Below are positions 52,761 through 61,165 of a stretch of DNA of 64,000 nt, piece by piece; positions within the stretch are counted from its first letter, which is position 1, and each line of letters opens with the position of its first letter. Both the position numbers and the translations under genes were made by a program. Source of the stretch: an uncultured Bacilli bacterium (GTDB lineage Bacteria; Bacillota_I; Bacilli_A; RF39; UBA660); assembly GCA_934097085.1 (NCBI GenBank), contig CAKONK010000001.1, positions 1-64,000 on the forward strand, written 5' to 3'. A model generated the notes under the pieces. That model did no database searches and had not been told where the DNA came from. It saw only the letters and a program-made list of their open reading frames with translations.

Positions 52761-53273
52761 TTACCTCCTAAGACTTTTATCATTTGTAAATTCTTTTGCA
52801 CTTACATATATTGGATCAATATTTGGATTATATCTATTTTCTAAAGTATAGCCAAAATATTTTACATAATCTTTAGCTATAACAAGCATAAAGGTTGTAT
52901 CAATTATTTTGCCTTCATCCTCAATCCAAGTATGTCTTCCATCTGGAGAATTCACCGTTCCAATTAAAAATTTATTTGTACCTCCACATAAATAAGGATT
53001 ATCAAGTGAATAACTTACTTGTTTAGAACATACTGTGCAGTAGCCTAAATTAGCACCATCTCTAAATACTTCGCAAAATGAATTTACTCCTCTTGATCTT
53101 ATATTTTGCATATCAAGTTTCTCCCATAATTCTTGTGAAAATCCAGTTACTTTTCCACTTTTAATACCTTCATCCACTATCTTTTTAAATTCAAGATTAC
53201 TTGCATATAAATTCTTTAATATATCATAACATTTATAATTTTCAGTTCCATTTATTATTAATTTATCTAGCAT
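52761..53273 (-). CDS. Transglutaminase-like fold protein, unknown function
   Basis: A 170-aa protein that I do not recognise by name. A Cys-rich middle (CTVCSKQVSYSL then YLCGG, about 79-98) is followed by SPDGRHTWIEDEGKIIDTTF (about 111-130), which has the HxW and D-T-T pattern of the second half of a transglutaminase/papain-like catalytic triad. The nucleophile could be one of the preceding cysteines. It resembles the small transglutaminase-like proteins that occur as stand-alone or phage-related genes. It precedes polA by 2 bp on the same strand, so it is co-transcribed, with no obvious functional link. Confidence 0.5.
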   Translation of the reverse strand: MLDKLIINGTENYKCYDILKNLYASNLEFKKIVDEGIKSGKVTGFSQELWEKLDMQNIRSRGVNSFCEVFRDGANLGYCTVCSKQVSYSLDNPYLCGGTNKFLIGTVNSPDGRHTWIEDEGKIIDTTFMLVIAKDYVKYFGYTLENRYNPNIDPIYVSAKEFTNDKSLRR

Positions 53274-53411
53274 ATCTTACTCCCATATATATAGTATACC
53301 ATAGATTTTAACTTTTAATAGAAAGAATATAACTTAGCTAAATTATTTTTTATAGTTTTAATTTATATTAAAATATAATAGCATGATTACTAATATTATA
53401 CTATCCTCCAA

Positions 53412-53497
53412 TTGACACATTATAGTTTTTTATGCTACAATGTAGTCATTAAAGAGGCAAAAGCGTTGACTTCACAACAAGGTTGTCTCTTTTTTTC
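53412..53497 (+). ncRNA. Candidate ~50-nt small RNA with promoter and terminator
   Basis: Plus strand: TTGACA (53412-53417), 18 bp, TACAAT (53436-53441); transcription would start near 53448. The transcript folds with outer arms AGAGGCAA/TTGTCTCT (53453-53460 with 53483-53490) and an inner GTTG/CAAC stem, then seven T. No open frame follows on the plus strand. It lies in a 470-bp gap between polA/transglutaminase-like genes and truB, on the strand opposite to both neighbours. Confidence 0.5.
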
Positions 53498-53721
53498 TTT
53501 GATATATTTTTATAAAATTATTTTTGCCAACTAAAATTACTTCATTTTCTAATTTTTTAAGTATATTTTAAATTTCTCCCCTTCATATATATTTATTACC
53601 GGAAAATTTCTCATTTCCTCCTTTTTTTGATAAATTCCTAAAAAAGAATTAAAGTTTTACATTTTATTTACATAATTTCGTCATTTGTTTTACATTACTT
53701 TACACAATAAAATTAAGCATT

Positions 53722-53746
53722 AAAAAAACTGGATTAATTCCAGTTA
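53722..53746 (-). terminator. Terminator of the rimP-truB operon
   Basis: AACTGGA/TCCAGTT stem, 5-nt loop, then TTTTTT on the minus strand; overlaps the truB stop. Confidence 0.85.
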
Positions 53747-54583
53747 AATAAGCATTATATCGCAAGCGTAAAAATCATCTTTTCTTTTATAAATTGCGAT
53801 TTCTTCATTATTATAATATAGAAGTAATATATCTTCATTACTATCGACTTTTATATGAGAACCATTTTTTACTTTATTAAATTCTTCTTCGGTTAAATTA
53901 TATGTTTTATAGTCAAATAAATCTTTCACAGATAAAGCTTTATAATTACCATTTGCAATATCTTCGACAGTATATGAATCAGAAATATCAAAGTTTCCTT
54001 GTTTAGTTCTTACTAAATCAGACATTGTTCCAATAACATTTAATTTATCACATATAGTTTGTATTAAACTTCTTATATAGGTTCCTTTAGAGCAATTACA
54101 CTTAAATACTATTTTATTTTTTTCATATGATATTAACTCTAAATTATAAATGTCAACTTCATTTGTAGGTAGTTTTACTTCTTCACCATTTCTTGCATAT
54201 TCATATAGTTTTTTTCCATTTACTTTCTTTGCACTATAAATTGGTACTACTTGTTTATACTTACCAATTAATGAAGAAAATACTTTTTCAATATCCTCTT
54301 TAGAAACACTTACATCTTTTTGTTCTAAAACTTTACCAGTTATATCATATGTATCAGTTTTAATTCCTAAAGTAATTGTACCAATATACTCTTTATCTAA
54401 ACTCATTAAACTATTTACAAGTTTTGTATATTTATTTATACATATAACAAGTACGCCTTGAGCTATTGGATCTAAAGTTCCGGTATGACCAATTCTCTTA
54501 GTATTAAATACTTTTGTTAAATTATTTACTATATCCCTACTTGTTTTGCCTTTATCTTTGTTTACTAAAATTACTGCGTTCAT
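53744..54583 (-). CDS. truB: tRNA pseudouridine-55 synthase TruB
   Basis: Makes pseudouridine 55 in the T loop of tRNAs. 279 aa. Motif VNKDKGKTSRDIVNNL (start), KRIGHTGTLDPIAQGVLVICI with the catalytic Asp in GTLDP (about 39), YSAKKVNGKKLYEYAR, and NCSKGTYIRSLIQTICD. Start is taken at the second Met; a Met two codons earlier is equally in frame. The gene overlaps the preceding unknown gene by about 32 bp and ends the operon. Confidence 0.93.
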   Translation of the reverse strand: MNAVILVNKDKGKTSRDIVNNLTKVFNTKRIGHTGTLDPIAQGVLVICINKYTKLVNSLMSLDKEYIGTITLGIKTDTYDITGKVLEQKDVSVSKEDIEKVFSSLIGKYKQVVPIYSAKKVNGKKLYEYARNGEEVKLPTNEVDIYNLELISYEKNKIVFKCNCSKGTYIRSLIQTICDKLNVIGTMSDLVRTKQGNFDISDSYTVEDIANGNYKALSVKDLFDYKTYNLTEEEFNKVKNGSHIKVDSNEDILLLYYNNEEIAIYKRKDDFYACDIMLI

Positions 54584-55148
54584 AATCATCTATATAAATA
54601 ATACCTTTCTTTCTTTTTTCTTTTGGTACATAGATAAAATTTTTTAAACCATCAGTATCTGAAATATAACCTCTTTTAGATAAAACATCATTTAATAATT
54701 CATTATTAAAATAAGGATTTATATATACTATTGATGGATAAATTGATTCTGAATAATTTTCTACTTCACTAATTAAGTAATTATAAAAACTTTTTTTTAA
54801 TAGTTCCATATATTCTAAATAATCTACAATAACAATATTATCTATTACCAATCCATTTTCTCTATGAAAAAGTAAATAAGCAATTAAATTATAATCATTT
54901 GAAATAGAAATTATTTTTTCATCTTCCCTAGCAAGATTTTCCTTTACTAGACACGAAAAAAGATAGTTAGGATCATATTTTTGCAATATTAAACTATTAC
55001 TATTTAATAAATTTCTTTTACTAATTAATTCTAATCTATTTTTTCCATTAAAACACTTTGCATACTCATAAGCATTATTTAAAAGAGTACCCTTAAATCT
55101 CTTATCTATACTACCAACATATAACTTCATACCAAAACCCCATATCAT
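54552..55148 (-). CDS. Unknown protein between rbfA and truB
   Basis: A 198-aa protein not recognised. Starts MIWGFGMKLYVGSIDKRFKG; the seventh codon (ATG) is an alternative start. The body is alpha/beta with KYDPNYLFSCLVKENLARED, IVIVDYLEYMELLKKSFYNYLI and YPSIVYINPYFNNELLNDVL, possibly a nucleotide-binding or acetyltransferase-like layout, but without clear motifs. The position between rbfA and truB is where many Bacilli carry nrnA, which here is elsewhere. Starts within the rbfA stop (TAATG) and overlaps truB; clearly part of the operon. Confidence 0.55.
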   Translation of the reverse strand: MIWGFGMKLYVGSIDKRFKGTLLNNAYEYAKCFNGKNRLELISKRNLLNSNSLILQKYDPNYLFSCLVKENLAREDEKIISISNDYNLIAYLLFHRENGLVIDNIVIVDYLEYMELLKKSFYNYLISEVENYSESIYPSIVYINPYFNNELLNDVLSKRGYISDTDGLKNFIYVPKEKRKKGIIYIDDYERSNFSKQR

Positions 55149-55492
55149 TAATCATTTTGATGTATTTTTTTAATTATATCATCAATTTTATTACCATATT
55201 CAATTGACTCATCATAAGTAAATTTTAAAAATGGTATATTTCTTGCATCAATTAATGAGGCAAGTTTACCTCTTATAAAAGGACTTGCTTCATTTACTTC
55301 TTTTTCAATTTCTTTTTTAGAAAGTGAAGAAAGTGATGTAAAATATACTTTACAATAACTAAAATCTTTTGCAAGTGAGCATCCAGTTATTGTAATACTT
55401 TTAAGTAATTCATCATGACATTCTCTTTGAATAATCATTGGAATATATTTTTCAATATCACTTTCAATTCTTTTTACATTTAAACTAGGCAT
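55148..55492 (-). CDS. rbfA: Ribosome-binding factor A
   Basis: 30S maturation factor with a KH-like fold. 114 aa. Recognised by the family pattern: VKRIESDIEKYIPMIIQRE at the start, ITITGCSLAKDFSYCKVYFTSL in the middle and IPFLKFTYDESIEYGNKIDDII at the C-terminus. Overlaps the infB end by 8 bp, the conserved infB-rbfA linkage. Confidence 0.92.
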   Translation of the reverse strand: MPSLNVKRIESDIEKYIPMIIQRECHDELLKSITITGCSLAKDFSYCKVYFTSLSSLSKKEIEKEVNEASPFIRGKLASLIDARNIPFLKFTYDESIEYGNKIDDIIKKIHQND

Positions 55493-57587
55493 TTTTTACC
55501 TGCTCCATTACATAAACTTCAAAAGTATCTCCCTCTTTGAAGTCATCATATTTTTCTAATGTAATACCACATTCAAAGCCTTTTTTAACTTCTTTAGCTT
55601 GATCTTTACCTCTTTGAATTGAGGAAATCTTTGTATCAATAAGAATCTTTCCATCACGAATAACTCTTACATTTGCATTATTTTTAACTATTCCATCAGT
55701 TATATATACACCTGCAATATTACCAACTTTAGAAAATTTAAATATTTGTCTTACAGTAGCACTACCAATTACTTTTTCTTCATATTCTGGATCAAGCATA
55801 CCATTAAGTGCTGCTTCAACATCTTCGACAAGTTTATAAATAATTGTATAACATCTAATTTCAATACCATATTCTTTTGCCATTGCTTTAGCATCCGAAG
55901 ATGATACAACATTAAATCCTATTACGATTGCTTTTGATGCACTAGCAAGAACTATATCACTTTCAGATATTGGTCCTATACCACTGCGGATAACTTTTAC
56001 TCTTACATCTTTAACTTTAATATTTTCAAGAGCACTTTTAACTGCTTCTTCAGAACCTCTTACATCAGCTTTTAAGACAACAGCGACTTCTTTTTGACCT
56101 GAATTAACGCTTTCAAATAATTCATCTAGTGATAAAGTTTTCTTAACATTACTCTTTTCTTTTTCAATATTTTTTCTTTTTTCTGCAACTTCTTTAGCTT
56201 CCTCAATTGTTTCAAAAGCCATAAACTTATCACCTGCTTTAGGTGTATCATTAAGTCCTGTTATTTCTACTGGAGTAGATGGTCCAGCCTCAACTATACT
56301 TTCTCCACGATCATTTTTCATTGTACGAACCTTACCATAAGTTGTTCCTACAACCACTGGATCTCCTAGTCTAAGTGTTCCATTAAGAATAAGGAATGAT
56401 GATAGTCCTCCGATATTTTTATCTAGTTTTTCTTCGATAACAGCCCCTAAAGCATATCTATTTGGATTAGCTTTAAGTTCTTTAACTTCGGCAATTGCAA
56501 GAATTGTTTCAAGAAGGTTATCAACACCTTCTCCAGTCTTCGCAGAAAGATTAATAAATGGGTATTCTCCTCCCCAACTTTCTGGAGTAATACCATTTTC
56601 ACTCATTTCAGTATAAACTCTTTCAATATTTATATTTGGTTTATCAATTTTATTAACCGCTACAATGATTGGTACACCAGCACTTTTAGCATGGTCGATT
56701 GCTTCTTTAGTCTGAGGCATAACACCATCATCGGCAGCAACAATAATAACTACGATATCAGTTACACTTGCTCCTCTTGCACGCATTTGTGTAAAGGCAG
56801 CGTGACCTGGAGTATCAATAAATGTAATTTTATGACCATCTTTTTCAGTTTGATATGCACCAATTGCTTGCGTAATACCTCCGGCTTCCCCTTCGGCTAC
56901 TCTAGTGGATCTAATGTAATCTAAAAGTGTAGTTTTACCATGGTCTACATGTCCCATTATTGTAACAATTGCCGGTCTTTCTTTTAAATCTTTTTCATCA
57001 TCAATTACTTCATAATGATCAAAATCAGCAATATCTTGACTTTCTTTTTTCTTTAAGGTTTTATTGTAATCTAAAGCTACGATTTCAGCATTTTCAAAAT
57101 CAATAACTTCATTCATAGATAGCATTAATCCTAAACTCATAAGTTTTTTAATAATATCATTTAGAGAAACTCCAAGTGCATCGGCAAAAGCTTTAACACT
57201 CATTCCATCTTCATATAAAACAATATTATCCTCTTTTACATTACTCATTAGTTTGCTTTTGTTTTTATACATTTGTTTTTTTAAGTTTTTGAAATCAGCA
57301 TTACTGCTATCTTTTTTCTTAAGTTTTTGTTTGCTATTAGCAACCATATCTTTTTTTACAATATTTTCACTTTGTAATACTTTTTCAACTACATCATCAA
57401 TTTGGTCTTCTTCTTCATATGTTGTTTCTTTATCAGTACTAATTAAATTAATTGTATTATCAATCATAATAATATCATCATCAGATAAAATGCTGTTACC
57501 ATCTGCTTTAATTCCAAGTTCACTACATTTTCTTAAAACCTCTGCTACTGATAAATTTACATCTTTTGCATAATCTTTAATATTCAT
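55485..57587 (-). CDS. infB: Translation initiation factor IF-2
   Basis: GTPase that delivers initiator tRNA and joins subunits. 700 aa. Two IF2_N modules (IKDYAKDVNLSVAEVLRK at the start and VKAFADALGVSLNDIIKKL at about 130), short basic linker, G domain with GHVDHGKTTLLDYIR (about 212), GGITQAIGAYQ, DTPGHAAFTQMRARG and AVNKIDK, then domains II-IV (GSATVRQIFKFSKVGNIAG). The N-terminal linker is shorter than in Bacillus. Part of the nusA operon. Confidence 0.96.
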   Translation of the reverse strand: MNIKDYAKDVNLSVAEVLRKCSELGIKADGNSILSDDDIIMIDNTINLISTDKETTYEEEDQIDDVVEKVLQSENIVKKDMVANSKQKLKKKDSSNADFKNLKKQMYKNKSKLMSNVKEDNIVLYEDGMSVKAFADALGVSLNDIIKKLMSLGLMLSMNEVIDFENAEIVALDYNKTLKKKESQDIADFDHYEVIDDEKDLKERPAIVTIMGHVDHGKTTLLDYIRSTRVAEGEAGGITQAIGAYQTEKDGHKITFIDTPGHAAFTQMRARGASVTDIVVIIVAADDGVMPQTKEAIDHAKSAGVPIIVAVNKIDKPNINIERVYTEMSENGITPESWGGEYPFINLSAKTGEGVDNLLETILAIAEVKELKANPNRYALGAVIEEKLDKNIGGLSSFLILNGTLRLGDPVVVGTTYGKVRTMKNDRGESIVEAGPSTPVEITGLNDTPKAGDKFMAFETIEEAKEVAEKRKNIEKEKSNVKKTLSLDELFESVNSGQKEVAVVLKADVRGSEEAVKSALENIKVKDVRVKVIRSGIGPISESDIVLASASKAIVIGFNVVSSSDAKAMAKEYGIEIRCYTIIYKLVEDVEAALNGMLDPEYEEKVIGSATVRQIFKFSKVGNIAGVYITDGIVKNNANVRVIRDGKILIDTKISSIQRGKDQAKEVKKGFECGITLEKYDDFKEGDTFEVYVMEQVKNA

Positions 57588-57614
57588 AAAACCATCCTTT
57601 CTTAATTTAATTTT

Positions 57615-58121
57615 TTATCTACTTTTTCCCTTTTCTATATATCCAAAATCATATAATAGTGTTTCTAAATCTCTACCCTCATATTTAATAATTTCAATAT
57701 TTGCATTATTTGCAATTGATTTAGAAAGATTTGCATCATATTCACTATTATATACAACCTTTGTTATTCCACTATTAATAATAGAATTCATACAGTCCTT
57801 ACAAGGAAAAGTATTTACATAAATTGTTGCCCCTACTGTAGATATTCCATGTCTTGCAGCAAAAGCAATTGCATTTTGTTCAGCATGAGAAGCAGGACAT
57901 AGTTCTAAATATTTACCAGATGCATAATCACTCATTGCTCTTCTTCTGCATCCACCTAAATCTTCACAATGTTCAACACCTCTTGCTGGTCCATTAAATC
58001 CAAAACTAATTGGATTATCATCTTTAACAATGACTGCCCCAACTTTTCTTGATAAACAAGTACTTCTTAATGAAGCAATTTGGGAAATAGCCATATAATA
58101 TTCTTCTTTAGTTGGTCTCAT
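57615..58121 (-). CDS. dCMP/cytidine deaminase-family protein (ComEB-like)
   Basis: A 168-aa zinc deaminase. Zinc motifs: SHAEQNAIAFAARHG (HAE, about 78) and NTFPCKDCMNSIINSG (PCxxC, about 104), plus an extra Cys/His cluster HCEDLGGCRRR typical of dCMP deaminases. It would convert dCMP to dUMP for dTTP synthesis. The start overlaps ylxR by 14 bp. It lies where ylxQ (an L7Ae-family gene) usually stands in the nusA operon, so the normal order is altered here. Confidence 0.88.
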   Translation of the reverse strand: MRPTKEEYYMAISQIASLRSTCLSRKVGAVIVKDDNPISFGFNGPARGVEHCEDLGGCRRRAMSDYASGKYLELCPASHAEQNAIAFAARHGISTVGATIYVNTFPCKDCMNSIINSGITKVVYNSEYDANLSKSIANNANIEIIKYEGRDLETLLYDFGYIEKGKSR

Positions 58122-58371
58122 TAATAATCCTTTCTAAATTATCATATACTTCATCACTAATGCTTACCCCTAAAGCTTTCTCTAATATTTTAGTCTTTTT
58201 TGCTTTATTTATTACTTCTATAGATTTTTTTAAGTATGCACCTTTTCCATTAAGTTTACCAGTACTATCATATACCACCTCTCCTAAGGGAGTTCTTACT
58301 ACTCTTAATAAATCTTTTTTTTCACATTTTTCATGTGATACAACACAAGTTCTTAAAGGAACTTTTTTCAT
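58108..58371 (-). CDS. ylxR: YlxR-family RNA-binding protein
   Basis: An 87-aa DUF448 protein with the family motif VPLRTCVVSHEKCEKKDLLRVV, then GKGAYLKKSIEVINKAKK. YlxR proteins are small nucleic-acid-binding factors of the nusA-infB operon, reported to affect RNase P or transcription. Starts at the last base of nusA and overlaps the deaminase gene. Confidence 0.92.
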   Translation of the reverse strand: MKKVPLRTCVVSHEKCEKKDLLRVVRTPLGEVVYDSTGKLNGKGAYLKKSIEVINKAKKTKILEKALGVSISDEVYDNLERIINETN

Positions 58372-59483
58372 TATCTATTACCTTCTTCAGTAATTTCTTT
58401 CATTGTTTTAATTTCTAAATAGTATTTAGTAAGTCTTGAAGCAAGTCTAATATTACTTCCTTTTTTACCAATTGCTTTACTAAATTCATCATCAGGTACA
58501 ACTACTAAAGCTTTTCTTTCTTTTTCATCTAAAATATTAACTATAGCATCTTTTGCAGGAACAATTGCATTTTTAATAAATACAGCTGGATCTTCATCAT
58601 ATAGTACTAAATCTATTTTTTCATTACCAAGTTCTTTTAAAATGCCTGCTATTCTACTACCTTTTTCTCCTATACAAGAACCAATTGCATCAACTTTTGG
58701 ATTATTAGATATAAGAGCAACTTTACATCTTATACCTGGTTCTCTTACTACTTGGTATATATCAATTGTTCCATTAATAATCTCTGGAATTTCTTGTTCA
58801 AATAATCTTCGAACAAAACCATAATGTTTTCTAGAAAGCATAATAACTGGTCCTTTAGCTCCTAAAGTAACTTTAGTTAAATATACTTTAATATTTGAAC
58901 CCATAACAATTTTTTCATCAGGTATAATTTCACTTTTAGGAAGCATACCACGAGTTCTACCTAAATCAATGTAATAATTTTTTTGGTCTTCCATAGCAAC
59001 CATACCAATCATTACTTCGCCTTCTTTATCACTAAACTCATTAATAACACTTTCTTTTTCAGCTTCTCTAATTTTTTGTGTTAATACTTGTTTAGCAGTC
59101 CCGGCAGCAACTCTTCCAAAATCTTTTGGAGTTACTTCTTTTTCAATAGTATCTCCTACTTTAGCATTAGGATCTATTTTAACAGCATCCTCTAAAAGAA
59201 TTTGTGCATCAATATTTATCTCTGGTGGAGTTGTAACAATATTACCTTCTTCATCTTCAGTTTCAGTTCCATAATCAATTTCCGGTACTACTACTAAATA
59301 AGAATATACTTTTATATCGCCACTTTCTCTATCAATTCTTACAATTACATTAGTTTTAGAATTAAAATTCTTTTTATATGCAGTTGTAAGAGCAAGTGTT
59401 AAGCCCTCAAAAATAACATCCTCACTAATATTTTTTTCTTTTGCCACTAATTTAACAGCCTTAATTAATTCATTTGCATTCAT
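58371..59483 (-). CDS. nusA: Transcription termination/antitermination factor NusA
   Basis: Binds RNA polymerase and nascent RNA to control pausing and termination. 370 aa: N-terminal NusA_N (IKAVKLVAKEKNISEDVIFEGL), S1 domain (EGEVMIGMVAMEDQKNYYIDLG), KH1 (CKVALISNNPKVDAIGSCIGEKGSRI) and KH2 (IGKKGSNIRLASRLTKYYLEI). The acidic repeats of proteobacterial NusA are absent, as usual in Bacillota. Begins 3 bp after rimP. Confidence 0.95.
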   Translation of the reverse strand: MNANELIKAVKLVAKEKNISEDVIFEGLTLALTTAYKKNFNSKTNVIVRIDRESGDIKVYSYLVVVPEIDYGTETEDEEGNIVTTPPEINIDAQILLEDAVKIDPNAKVGDTIEKEVTPKDFGRVAAGTAKQVLTQKIREAEKESVINEFSDKEGEVMIGMVAMEDQKNYYIDLGRTRGMLPKSEIIPDEKIVMGSNIKVYLTKVTLGAKGPVIMLSRKHYGFVRRLFEQEIPEIINGTIDIYQVVREPGIRCKVALISNNPKVDAIGSCIGEKGSRIAGILKELGNEKIDLVLYDEDPAVFIKNAIVPAKDAIVNILDEKERKALVVVPDDEFSKAIGKKGSNIRLASRLTKYYLEIKTMKEITEEGNR

Positions 59484-59485
59484 CT

Positions 59486-59734
59486 TTAATTACCTCTTTC
59501 CTTACTAGATATATCTAAAATATAGCTATCATCAATATCACAGTACTTATCCACTATTGGATTAATTATATGAGTAGCAGTAACTATCTCATCAATATCA
59601 ATTCCTCCAACCTTATCTAGGATAACCTCTAAAAAGGAATATTTTCCTTTCTTTTTAAAAGATATACTATCTACAAATATATCCATATCCTTAATTGCAA
59701 TATTAATTTTTTCAGTCAATTTACTAAAATCCAA
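59486..59734 (-). CDS. rimP: Single-domain RimP-like ribosome maturation factor
   Basis: RimP helps 30S assembly. The 82-aa product (TTG start at 59734, with AGAGGGTGAT seven nt upstream) covers only the N-terminal RimP domain: FSKLTEKINIAIKDMDIFV, SFLEVILDKVGGIDIDEIVTATHIINPIVD, DIDDSYILDISS. Canonical RimP is about 150 aa with a C-terminal SH3-like domain after the LEVSSPG motif; here the reading frame ends at SSKERGN, exactly at that junction. The gene remains first in the nusA operon and keeps 3-bp spacing to nusA, so it is probably a real shortened form rather than decay. Confidence 0.72.
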   Translation of the reverse strand: MDFSKLTEKINIAIKDMDIFVDSISFKKKGKYSFLEVILDKVGGIDIDEIVTATHIINPIVDKYCDIDDSYILDISSKERGN

Positions 59735-59757
59735 ATATATCACCCTCTTATTAATAA

Positions 59758-59822
59758 AAGTGGGATTGCAGGCCCACTTCAAATGTCAAACTTATTTTAT
59801 CATTATTTATTTAATATGTCTA
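59758..59822 (-). promoter_or_regulatory. Promoter and leader hairpin of the rimP-nusA operon
   Basis: Promoter on the minus strand: TAGACA, 17 bp, TAAAAT (59794-59822). The leader then contains a perfect 7-bp hairpin AAGTGGG/CCCACTT (59758-59779) with loop CCTGCAAT, followed by TTTTATTAAT before the TTG start. The layout suits an attenuator or NusA-responsive leader, but the T-tract is short. Confidence 0.55.
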
Positions 59823-59864
59823 TAAAAAAATATGAAGAAAATAAAAAAAATTTTAAAAAACCTA

Positions 59865-59976
59865 TTTACAAATAAAAAAAATTATAATATAATTTAATGG
59901 TTGTTGAAGAAAACAACAATTTTGATTAATTATCTAAGTAATTTATAAAAGAGAATCACAATAGTGATTCTTTTTT
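59865..59976 (+). ncRNA. Candidate ~77-nt small RNA next to the DGR
   Basis: Plus strand: TTTACA (59865-59870), 17 bp, TATAAT (59888-59893), start near 59900. The transcript has a 5' hairpin GTTGTT/AACAAC, an AU-rich middle and a terminator AGAATCAC/GTGATTCT (59952-59959 with 59964-59971) with six T. No open reading frame. It runs divergently from the rimP promoter and towards the DGR target gene, whose strand is opposite. Confidence 0.5.
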
Positions 59977-60008
59977 ATTTATTATATAAAAAGAAATAAA
60001 AAAAAAAA

Positions 60009-60034
60009 ATCGGCTTCACAAAGCGAAGCACGAT
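60009..60034 (-). other. DGR target-site hairpin downstream of VR1
   Basis: ATCG-GCTTC / GAAGC-(A)-CGAT stem with a 7-nt loop, 3 bp after the stop of the first target gene and about 90 bp from VR1. The same element, with one loop base changed, follows the second target (63576-63601). A run of T follows here on the minus strand, so it may also terminate transcription. Confidence 0.8.
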
Positions 60035-60037
60035 TTA

Positions 60038-61165
60038 TTATCCAAGCATTATTTTATATGGATTACCCTCAGAACCATCTCCTGATATAACATATACATT
60101 AGATTTTAGATATAAGACTGGCCTAACTGCATAACCGACATACGCATTGCCGTAGTCGAGCCCGCCAGCGGAGTAGACGTAAACAGGGTAGGAAGCATTA
60201 GATGCAGTCATTGTCCATTCATAACCTTTTGTAAATAACCAATTATTTTTATAACCATTATTCATTGCATAGCCATAATCACTTGCATACATTAAACCTA
60301 TCTTTAAAGTAGTACTAGTTTGGCTTGATTTTTCTTTATCATATTGCGTTTTTCCCACAGTTGATGATGAACCAGTAACCCCAATATTCCAATATACACC
60401 ATTATATATCATATTATCATAGTCTCCACTTGAGGCTATACCATTTTGCGTATAATCACACTTTGCAACTGGTTTTCTTGAACTGGCATAATATGAATAA
60501 CAGTAGGATGCACAGGCACTATCATTTCTACTGTTAATTTGCTCTAGAAAGCATTCATTTAGATTTTTTTGAATTGTACTTCCTACCCAAGTTGAACTAG
60601 ATGTAGTATTTGCATTATATGAAAGGCCTCCAATTGAATCATTTCTTATTATTTTAACAAGACCATTATTATTCCAAGTTGAACAAGTACCATCTGTATT
60701 TACTGCTGTACATACTGGTGTTTTACCAATTATTCTATAAAGCTCTTTATTATACCAAATATAATTATTAGGATTATTTCCTTTATATCTAACTCCATAA
60801 TCAGATTTATATAAAAGTCCATTTCCACTTACTACTCCTGAAGTACTTGTTGTATTAACTACATTAGAAAGAAGTTTAGGATTACTTATAAATGATACAT
60901 TACAAGAAACATTTCCAGTTATATTTTTAATATCTAATTTCCAATTATCTATATCCCATACTCCATCAGCATTATCACAAGTTATATCTACTTGATATAA
61001 ACCTTTACTAGGAAATGTATTAGATACTTTACCATTTACAAGTAATGCAATTGTACTTCCATTATAATTAAATGTTTTTTTAGGTTTATTACTAATTACT
61101 AATAAAGTGCATATCATTATAACAATTAATGATATACATGTAACAATCTTTTTATTATTTTTCAT
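60038..61165 (-). CDS. DGR target protein 1 (secreted, C-type-lectin-fold-like variable domain)
   Basis: A 375-aa membrane-anchored or secreted protein: N-terminal hydrophobic helix (about 6-26), an Ig-like N-terminal region (about 30-95), and a C-terminal DUF6273/formylglycine-enzyme-like domain of the CLec class (about 110-375) with IWYNKELYRIIGK, IKIIRND-type strand, IGLMYASDYGYA, NNWLFTKGYEWTMTAS and VRPVLYLKSNVYV. The variable region VR1 encodes about residues 324-347, around AGGLDYGNAYVGYAV. Nine of the ten template Asn positions are changed relative to TR. Six cysteines in the middle suggest disulphides. It overlaps the 89-aa ORF upstream by 11 bp. Likely a surface ligand-binding protein whose specificity is diversified. 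Confidence 0.85.
   Translation of the reverse strand: MKNNKKIVTCISLIVIMICTLLVISNKPKKTFNYNGSTIALLVNGKVSNTFPSKGLYQVDITCDNADGVWDIDNWKLDIKNITGNVSCNVSFISNPKLLSNVVNTTSTSGVVSGNGLLYKSDYGVRYKGNNPNNYIWYNKELYRIIGKTPVCTAVNTDGTCSTWNNNGLVKIIRNDSIGGLSYNANTTSSSTWVGSTIQKNLNECFLEQINSRNDSACASYCYSYYASSRKPVAKCDYTQNGIASSGDYDNMIYNGVYWNIGVTGSSSTVGKTQYDKEKSSQTSTTLKIGLMYASDYGYAMNNGYKNNWLFTKGYEWTMTASNASYPVYVYSAGGLDYGNAYVGYAVRPVLYLKSNVYVISGDGSEGNPYKIMLG
60125..60195 (-). repeat. DGR variable repeat VR1
   Basis: Aligned by eye with TR (61585-61654). Over 70 columns there are 14 mismatches, and every one lies at a T of the plus strand, i.e. an adenine of the TR coding strand. None of the 46 other columns differs. Homology stops at both ends: at AACTGCA (3' on the coding strand) and after column 70. 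Confidence 0.92.

Noticed and set aside
60009..60034. Interpreting the hairpin only as a transcription terminator
   Set aside because: The twin copy at 63576-63601 has no T-run yet keeps every stem base, so a DGR target role explains both better.
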